A stretch of DNA of 64,000 bases from the NCBI GenBank assembly GCA_964625745.1, contig CAZVCJ010000003.1, positions 1-64,000 on the forward strand, given 5' to 3'. The position numbers and the translations under genes are program-made. Shown piece after piece: positions 58,857-64,000 of the stretch (position 1 is its first letter; each line of letters begins with the position of its first letter). The notes beneath the pieces were generated by a model. It worked only from the letters and a program-made list of their open reading frames with translations. It ran no database searches and was not told the DNA's origin. This stretch comes from CAZVCJ01 sp964625745. GTDB lineage: Bacteria > Chloroflexota > Anaerolineae > VGOG01.

Positions 58857-59816
58857 ATGTCACTAGAAACAGTCCCGTTACGAAATGACCACCTCGAAGA
58901 CGCCGCCGCGCTGGTGACGGCCCGCTATCGAGCGCTGCGCGAACACGCGCCATCGTTGCCCTCCCGCTATGAGGACGTCAGCTCCATACTGACGCCGTTG
59001 CGTGACCTGGCTGGGCGAGCCCCAGGAGTCGTCGCCATGCGCGATGGCCGGCTCGTTGGTTTTCTCCTGGGGACGGTGATCTCCGAGTTCAGAGGGAAAC
59101 GTAGCGTCTACAGCCCGGAATGGGCCAACGCCGCAGATGCGGAGGACAGTCGAAAAATATATCGGGAGATGTACGCCTGTCTCTCGGCTCGCTGGGTTGC
59201 CGAGGGGTGTTTTATTCATCTGGTTACTCTCCTGACCCACGACCGCCAGGCAATAGATGCCTGGCATTGGCTGGGCTTTGGACTGGCCGCCGTAGACGCC
59301 ATCTGCGACCTCACGCCTGTGCAGGGAATCATGGCCGATGTCGTCATACGTCGTGCTGGGTTGGAGGACATCGAACAGGCGATGGCGCTAAGTCGAGCAC
59401 TGGAGCGGCACCTGGCCACAGCGCCGATCTTCCTCATCATCCCTGAAGAGACACTAGAAAAAGAATTCCACGAGCAATGGCTTGCGAATTCGGCCCACGC
59501 ATTGTGGCTGGCATACCGTGGTGGAGAGGCCGTGGCTTGCATCGGCCTCGAGCCATCCAATCCGAAGGCCTGCTACATCATCCGCGACGAAAAGACCGCC
59601 AGCATAACCAGCGCATTCACCACGGAGAGCGAGCGAAACCAAGGCATAGCAACGGCGCTACTCAACCACTCGCTGAACTGGGCCCGTTCGGTTGGCTACG
59701 AGAGGTGCGCGGTGGATTTCGAGCCTCAGAACATTCCTGCTGTCCGTTTCTGGCTGAGACACTTCCAGCCGGTTTGCTATTCGCTGATCCGCCACGTGGA
59801 CGAGAGGGTTGCTTGA
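58857..59816 (+). CDS. Double-domain GNAT acetyltransferase
   Basis: A 319-residue protein with two GNAT folds. The N-terminal copy is degenerate. The C-terminal copy (about 160-315) keeps the acetyl-CoA loop region SAFTTESERNQGIATALLNHSLNWARSVGYERCAVDFEPQNIPAVRFW. It starts 4 bp after the preceding stop, so translation is probably coupled. Substrate unknown. Confidence 0.87.
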   Translation: MSLETVPLRNDHLEDAAALVTARYRALREHAPSLPSRYEDVSSILTPLRDLAGRAPGVVAMRDGRLVGFLLGTVISEFRGKRSVYSPEWANAADAEDSRKIYREMYACLSARWVAEGCFIHLVTLLTHDRQAIDAWHWLGFGLAAVDAICDLTPVQGIMADVVIRRAGLEDIEQAMALSRALERHLATAPIFLIIPEETLEKEFHEQWLANSAHALWLAYRGGEAVACIGLEPSNPKACYIIRDEKTASITSAFTTESERNQGIATALLNHSLNWARSVGYERCAVDFEPQNIPAVRFWLRHFQPVCYSLIRHVDERVA

Positions 59817-59911
59817 GCCCGCGAGGAGCGGGATGCAGATCATTGACCAAGGAGGCAAAAAGTGGAAACTCGACGTTTTGGCCGTACTGGGCACATGAGT
59901 ACAGTAGCCAT

Positions 59912-60079
59912 ATGGTGAGCTTCGTTCTATCGCAAGACGTAACCGGGTTGTGCACCGTCGGAGATACTCGTTTGTTGCCGCTTGTTCTTCAGGCTTGTGA
60001 TGACTACATTGCTCTCAGCAAGAGTGAGCAGGAGGCGCTGATCGCTTCCGCTGAGGAGTATGAGCCTCTATTCACCTGA
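59912..60079 (+). pseudogene. C-terminal fragment of an aldo/keto reductase
   Basis: The frame VSFVLSQDVTGLCTVGDTRLLPLVLQACDDYIALSKSEQEALIASAEEYEPLF resembles the last helices of aldo/keto reductases (FVLSQPVTxxxPVGDxRLL...). The barrel and catalytic Tyr are missing. It is open upstream to about 59830 without a start signal. Confidence 0.6.
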
Positions 60080-60149
60080 AGGGCAGTACCAATCGCTAGA
60101 ACCAGCAGGCAGACTGAAGTAGCGAGACAATAAGGAGGACATCAGTTCT

Positions 60150-60569
60150 ATGAAGAGCTATCGAAAAGAACTATGGTTCAACGTTCCTGGACGCCGAGCC
60201 TTCATCAACGTCACGCGCCAGGTTGAAGAGTGCTTGCGCGAAAGCGGCATCAAAGAAGGGCTGGTGCTGGTGAACGCCATGCACATCACCGCCTCGGTCT
60301 TCATCAACGACGATGAACGCGGCCTCCATCAGGACTACGACGATTGGCTGGAGGAGCTGGCTCCACACGAACCCATCGGCCGCTATCGCCACAACCGCAC
60401 CGGCGAAGACAACGGTGACGCGCACCTGAAGAGACAGATCATGGGCCGTGAGGTAGTCGTAGCGGTTACCGATGGTCGCCTGGACTTTGGCCCGTGGGAG
60501 CAGATTTTCTACGGTGAGTTCGATGGACGTCGTAGGAAGCGCGTCCTGGTAAAGATCATAGGCGAGTAA
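60150..60569 (+). CDS. yjbQ: YjbQ/UPF0047 family protein
   Basis: A 139-residue protein; ATG with AAGGAGG upstream. The family signature is intact: GLVLVNAMHITASVFINDDERGLHQDYDDWLEEL, YRHNRTGEDNGDAHLKRQIMGREVVVAVTDGRLDFGPWEQIFYGEFDG. Members form trimers with a conserved His/Asp/Glu site, and E. coli YjbQ shows weak thiamine phosphate synthase activity. The true role is not settled. It is 2 bp from the next gene. Confidence 0.93.
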   Translation: MKSYRKELWFNVPGRRAFINVTRQVEECLRESGIKEGLVLVNAMHITASVFINDDERGLHQDYDDWLEELAPHEPIGRYRHNRTGEDNGDAHLKRQIMGREVVVAVTDGRLDFGPWEQIFYGEFDGRRRKRVLVKIIGE

Positions 60570-60571
60570 TC

Positions 60572-61369
60572 ATGGCGACTTTGAAAGCATTACCCGACCT
60601 GATATCCCTGAAGGGCAAACGAGCTTTGATCACCGGCTCTGCGGCTGGCATCGGCAAGGCCATCGCCTGTAGATTCGCCGAAGCAGGAGCCGATTTAGAG
60701 CTGGTGGATATTGACGGCGAAAGGCTGGCAGCCACGAGGAAAGAGTTAGCGAGCTTCGGAACAGAGGTTAATATCCACAAGACGGACATATCGAGTAGGG
60801 AGGAGAGAGACGAGCTTTGGGAAAAACTGAGTGGGGATGGGCCGGACATCCTGGTGAATAATGCCGGTATCTACCCCTTCAAGGGGTTCTTGGACGTTGA
60901 CGAGTCCTTCTACAAACGGGTAATCGAGACGAATCTGAACTCGGTCTACTGGATGTGCCAGAAGATGATCAGAAAAAGACTGAAATTGGGGGGCGTGATT
61001 GTCAACGTTGGATCTATAGAAGCTATCGTGGCATTCAAAGAGGACTTGGCTCACTACAGCGTGAGCAAAGCCGGGGTCATTGCTTTGACCCGAGCTCTGG
61101 CCAAGGAGCATGGCAAGCACGGTTTCAGAATAAATGCGGTAGTGCCTGGAGGGATCATCACCAGTGGGACCAAGAGGGCTGCCAAAGGTATATTTCGCTT
61201 TGACTTTGGTCTTATCAGGACTGGCATCGAATTCAAGCAACGGCTGCCTATAGGCCGACTGGGACAGCCAGATGAAGTCGCGTGTATGGCGCTGGTCCTG
61301 GCTAGTGATATATCCAGTTACGTACATGGGGCAGCGATACCAGTGGACGGCGGATTCCTGGCGGTATGA
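60572..61369 (+). CDS. Short-chain dehydrogenase/reductase (SDR)
   Basis: A 265-residue Rossmann oxidoreductase. Cofactor motif ITGSAAGIGKA is near 21-31, followed by DIDGE (Asp at the end of strand 2 suggests NAD), NNAGIYP, catalytic Ser in VNVGSIEA, and Tyr and Lys in HYSVSKAGV. The C-terminal GAAIPVDGGFLAV is normal. It forms a tight pair with yjbQ. Substrate unknown. Confidence 0.92.
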   Translation: MATLKALPDLISLKGKRALITGSAAGIGKAIACRFAEAGADLELVDIDGERLAATRKELASFGTEVNIHKTDISSREERDELWEKLSGDGPDILVNNAGIYPFKGFLDVDESFYKRVIETNLNSVYWMCQKMIRKRLKLGGVIVNVGSIEAIVAFKEDLAHYSVSKAGVIALTRALAKEHGKHGFRINAVVPGGIITSGTKRAAKGIFRFDFGLIRTGIEFKQRLPIGRLGQPDEVACMALVLASDISSYVHGAAIPVDGGFLAV

Positions 61370-61485
61370 TAATGCGAGCCACGGCAGACGTGTAGATAGA
61401 AAGGGGGTGATCAGCAACGAAGCAACTGCTTTTAGTAAAGTTACGTGCATCGTTTTCACAAATCTAAATCGAAAGGAGAATTCCG

Positions 61486-61903
61486 ATGTCAACAGTAAGG
61501 AATCAAGGCCATCGTCCGCCGCTGGATTGACCAGGTCTGGAAGAAGGGGGATCTGGATGCAGTGGATGAGATTTTCGCCGCCGACTTTGTCTTCCACTAA
61601 GCTGGCACTCAAGGAGAGCCTGACCGCGAGGGCTACAAGGAAGCCGTGACCGGCCTGGTTGCTCCCTTCGCCGACGTTCATGCCGCCGTTGAGGACATGA
61701 TTACGGAAGGAGACAAAGTTGTGCTTCGCTGGACCTGGGGCGGCACCCACACAGGCGAGTTCTGGGGAGTTCCCCCTACGGGTATGCAGGTGACGGTGAC
61801 GGGGATCAGCATCCTCCGTATCGAAGGCGGCAAGATCGTGGAAGAATGGGGCGAAATGGACAACATGGGTCTGATGGCCCAGCTTGGCGTCGAGATGGGC
61901 TAG
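61486..61903 (+). pseudogene. SnoaL-like polyketide-cyclase-fold gene with frameshift and nonsense codon
   Basis: The ATG at 61486 has GAAAGGAG upstream. A one-base frameshift within about 10 codons leads to frame KAIVRRWIDQVWKKGDLDAVDEIFAADFVFH, then TAA at 61598-61600 where an aromatic residue is expected (FVFHxAGTQGEPDREGYKEAV). The rest (VAPFADVHAAVEDMITEGDKVVLRWTWGGTHTGEF...MQVTVTGISILRIEGGKIVEEW) is a clean SnoaL-like ester-cyclase domain ending at 61903. There are two lesions, so it is inactive. Confidence 0.8.
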
Positions 61904-62225
61904 GAAGGCGTGGTCCCGCCAATGGAGGAGGATGGGGAGTAGCTGTTAAGGATGGCTCCAATGAGGGTGAGGAATTGCGCCAGTTGATGCAGCGCTCTGG
62001 CGTCGTTGACCCAGGTGAGAGCTTCTTCCTGGAGGAGCTTGAAAAAGAGTCCGTGTGATTGACAGACGCAAGTCTTGCGTACCGTAAGGAATGATGATGT
62101 CCCACCCTCCTGGGATTTGCGATTGCCAGAGGCCGATTGTCGAATGATACATCGGCAATCGAAAATCGAAATCTTAAAGAGCCCAGGGTAATCATGACCG
62201 CCTTGGGGAAAGGAGATAAAAGAAA
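61904..62225. other. Intergenic region with GGCAATC repeats
   Basis: There is no convincing gene; a short open frame ending EELRQLMQRSGVVDPGESFFLEELEKESV (to 62058) may be a relic but is not recognised. A palindromic heptad array GATTGCC...GGCAATCGAAAATCGAAATC occupies about 62111-62174. Confidence 0.45.
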
Positions 62226-63404
62226 ATGGATCTGCAATTGATGGAAGAACAAAAGATGACCAGGAAAATGGCCCGGGAACTGGCCGCTAAGGAGATTGCC
62301 CCTATAGCAGCGGAGATTGACGAGACGGGGCGGTTTCCCAGGGAGGTCATGGAAAAGATGGCTGAGGCTGGCCTCTTCGGCATCCTGGTCCCACCACCTT
62401 TCGGCGGGGCCGGGGGTGATAGGCTCGCTTTCGTGCTGAGCGTGGAGGAGATAGCGGCGGCCTCTGCCTCGGTTGCCTGGAGCCTGGTGACGAGTATAGG
62501 TGTCAGTTTCATCATTCTGGCCTTCGGCAGCGATGCGCAGAGGAAGAAGTACCTGCCTGCCCTGGCCAAAGGGGAGAAGCTGGGGGCTTTCGCCCTCGTC
62601 GAGCCCAGCGGCGGGACCAACTGGCAGATGACCTTGCAGACCCGGGCAGTAGCCGATGGCGATCATTACGTGGTCAACGGCTCCAAGTGCTTCACCAGCA
62701 ACACTGGCGAGGCGGACATCTACACCGTCTTTGCCAGAACCGACCCGGCGAAAGGGCCGATGGGCATCTCGGTGCTGATCGTCGAGAAGGACACCCCCGG
62801 CTTTTCTTTCGGCACACTGGAGGACAAGTTGGGCCTTCGCGGGGATCCCACGGGGGAGCTGTTCTTCGAGGATTGCCGTGTGCCCAGGGAGAACCTGGTG
62901 GGGCAAGAAGGCGACGGCGTGAACATCTTCCAGGCTTATGGGGCTCTGGATTGCGTTGGACAAGCCGCCGTAGCCGTAGGAATTGCCCAGGCCGCGTTGG
63001 ACGCCTCCGTCAAGTACGTCAAAGAGAGAACCGTGGTGGAGCCGATGACCCTGGCCAATTTCGAGAACGTTCAGTGCGCCATCGCTGACATGACCGTCGC
63101 AGTGGAGGCGGCCAGGCTCATTGCCTATCGCGCCGCCTTGTCTGAAATGAAAGAGCGGCCAGACCCCTTGATGTTCGCGGCGGCGATGTTCTGTAACGAA
63201 GTGGCAATGGATGTCGCCGGCAAGGCCGTTGAGCTTCATGGGGGATATGGCTGTACCAGTGACTTCCCGGTGGGGCGCTACTTCAGGGATGCCAAGACGC
63301 TGTCTTTGCAGAAGACGTTCGATTTTGTGAAGACAATGATTGGGAAGATGCTCCTGGGTATTCCCATGGGCCCTCCCCCTGGGGCTGGCGGCCCACCCAG
63401 GTAG
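62226..63404 (+). CDS. Acyl-CoA dehydrogenase family protein
   Basis: A 392-residue flavoprotein that oxidises acyl-CoA thioesters at C2-C3. The N-terminal helical domain is followed by the beta domain with FALVEPSGGTN and VNGSKCFTSNTGEADIYTV (FAD binding), and the C-terminal helices with ELHGGYGCTSDFPVGRYFRDAKTLSLQKTFDFV. The YEGT segment that carries the catalytic Glu of medium-chain enzymes is absent (SLQKTF instead). The base therefore either lies elsewhere, as in isovaleryl-CoA dehydrogenases, or the reaction differs. RBS AAAGGAGA is upstream. Confidence 0.9.
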   Translation: MDLQLMEEQKMTRKMARELAAKEIAPIAAEIDETGRFPREVMEKMAEAGLFGILVPPPFGGAGGDRLAFVLSVEEIAAASASVAWSLVTSIGVSFIILAFGSDAQRKKYLPALAKGEKLGAFALVEPSGGTNWQMTLQTRAVADGDHYVVNGSKCFTSNTGEADIYTVFARTDPAKGPMGISVLIVEKDTPGFSFGTLEDKLGLRGDPTGELFFEDCRVPRENLVGQEGDGVNIFQAYGALDCVGQAAVAVGIAQAALDASVKYVKERTVVEPMTLANFENVQCAIADMTVAVEAARLIAYRAALSEMKERPDPLMFAAAMFCNEVAMDVAGKAVELHGGYGCTSDFPVGRYFRDAKTLSLQKTFDFVKTMIGKMLLGIPMGPPPGAGGPPR

Positions 63405-63427
63405 ACCGCAGTCAGGAGATCGTGACC

Positions 63428-63482
63428 AGACTTCGGAAGTCTCTAGAACTGAAGACTTCCGAAGTCTATCTTGTCGGTTTTC
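63428..63482 (+). terminator. Terminator-like 15-bp palindrome after the acyl-CoA dehydrogenase
   Basis: AGACTTCGGAAGTCT (63428-63442) and AGACTTCCGAAGTCT (63453-63467) are exact reverse complements separated by 10 nt, followed by a T-rich tract ending TTTT at 63481. Confidence 0.75.
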
Positions 63483-63506
63483 GCCCTCTCGACAACGTGG
63501 ATCAAA

Positions 63507-63536
63507 TTGGCCGAAATCGCAAATCTATGGTATAAT
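63507..63536 (+). promoter_or_regulatory. Promoter of the small 56-aa protein gene
   Basis: TTGGCC (63507-63512), an 18-bp spacer and TATAAT (63531-63536), 20 bp before the ATG. Confidence 0.6.
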
Positions 63537-63555
63537 AGCGGCAGAGGTGGTTACC

Positions 63556-63726
63556 ATGAGGCTTGAAGAAGCGAGGGCATTTCATAAAGGAGAGTGGATA
63601 GCCTTTCGCACCTTTGAGGAAAGTGATGATCCAGAAGGGGAAGTAGTCCTGCACCGGGGGCTGACCGATGTCTATATCACTTTTGTAGGCCCGCCAGTTC
63701 CTGAAGGTTATGCAGTGATCTTTTAG
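63556..63726 (+). CDS. Small conserved-looking protein, unknown (56 aa)
   Basis: ATG 63556 with AGGTGG upstream and its own promoter. The protein MRLEEARAFHKGEWIAFRTFEESD...VYITFVGPPVPEGYAVIF is acidic, with two or three beta strands. The KGEWIAF start is reminiscent of small DUF5678-like proteins, but the match is weak. No signal peptide or membrane segment. Confidence 0.6.
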   Translation: MRLEEARAFHKGEWIAFRTFEESDDPEGEVVLHRGLTDVYITFVGPPVPEGYAVIF

Positions 63727-63810
63727 CCGAGATTTCTATGAGCTGTCGTGAGGCTGGTGAGCGGTTGGGCTAGGTGGGCTCTTTGGAAAAATCAGACATA
63801 CAAGGCTGTG

Positions 63811-64000
63811 AACAGGAGCAGTAGGCCATCCCCACAGAGAGCCGGGTAAGGGTGGGAGCCTGGCAGGGCGCCGATGGGGAGCGCGGAAAGGCCGAACTCG
63901 CCTGGGAGCCGCAACGGTGAAACGCGGGGGCGGAACGTCGTGCCCGCCCCCGGATTAGTCGTTGCCGAGTGGTGATCGTTACCTCGCTGGAGAGCGGATG
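63811..64000 (+). promoter_or_regulatory. T-box leader (riboswitch), probable Leu specifier, 3' end beyond the window
   Basis: Stem I features occur in order: AGTA of the specifier-loop S-turn (63820-63823), the AGAGAGCC element (63836-63843) with its GGTGGGAGCC partner forming GCCGGG/CCTGGC, then GAA-CTC-GCCT (63895-63903) where CTC (63897-63899) would be the specifier, Leu. A GC-rich stem III-like hairpin (CGGGGGCGG/CCGCCCCCG, about 63925-63952) follows. The TGGNACC T-box sequence is not yet reached at 64000. It should control a downstream leucyl-tRNA synthetase or leucine gene by sensing uncharged tRNA. Confidence 0.75.

Noticed and set aside
61846..62058. 70-codon open frame after the SnoaL relic
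   Set aside because: No start signal and no recognised similarity; its last third is acidic and gene-like but cannot be supported.

Overview
This window reads as a scaffold from a metagenome-assembled bacterium, most likely Chloroflexota (Anaerolineae or a relative). That placement is an inference. It rests on exported proteins that end in a VYxPL-type tail after a Pro/Thr-rich linker, a MalT-like regulator with an AfsR/BTAD end, many GAF/PAS signalling proteins, tandem Clp ATPases, and an unusual load of short palindromic and heptamer repeats. Three runs of 100 N occur; two are flanked by identical 55-bp sequences and look like unmerged contig ends rather than real gaps.

Layout. 0-6.7 kb: start of an unknown gene, a large MalT/BTAD regulator, a 5'-truncated MFS transporter, a SagB-type nitroreductase lipoprotein and a secreted M28 peptidase. 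6.8-13.6 kb: the most unusual locus, with two paralogous genes that each fuse a DapA-type class I aldolase to a formaldehyde-activating enzyme (Fae) domain, plus a U32-like TIM-barrel gene. Between the two fusions lies an EcoRV-like restriction-modification system led by a Phd/YefM gene, and a methyltransferase broken by an amber codon. 13.9-21.7 kb: acylphosphatase, secreted protein with an in-frame amber stop, ABC exporter, a transaldolase-family aldolase with a Cys-rich insertion, HAD phosphatase, SPFH protein, remains of a toxin-antitoxin cassette and signal peptidase I. 21.7-33 kb: a second restriction-modification pair, then a protein-quality-control block (DnaJ/CbpA, HtrA, baeRF-like protein, ClpB, ClpC). 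33-42.8 kb: lipid kinase, PsuG, sensor kinase, PAP2, a REC-PAS-GAF-GGDEF protein with stray copies of histidine-kinase ATPase sequence, and an MFS transporter.

43-46.3 kb is a small defence or addiction island (DUF5343/DUF4145-like pair, RelBE-like and BrnTA-like modules, orphan antitoxin). 46-53.8 kb holds DUF58, a B12/radical-SAM protein, MoxR, ThpR, a LOG-like protein and an ammonium transporter. 54-56.7 kb has two amidohydrolases, followed by two tRNA-Ala genes behind a near-consensus promoter. 57-63.7 kb mixes intact genes (SdpI-like, B3/B4 domain, double GNAT, YjbQ, SDR, acyl-CoA dehydrogenase) with remnants (HsdM, aldo/keto reductase, SnoaL-like). The window ends inside a T-box leader whose specifier appears to be CTC (Leu), so an aminoacyl-tRNA synthetase or amino-acid gene, probably leucine-related, should follow.

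Two themes run through the window. The first is the DapA-Fae fusions, which suggest an aldolase coupled to formaldehyde capture. The second is dispersed short repeats that lie not only between genes but inside reading frames (both fusion linkers, ClpB, sensor kinase, radical-SAM protein, ammonium transporter).
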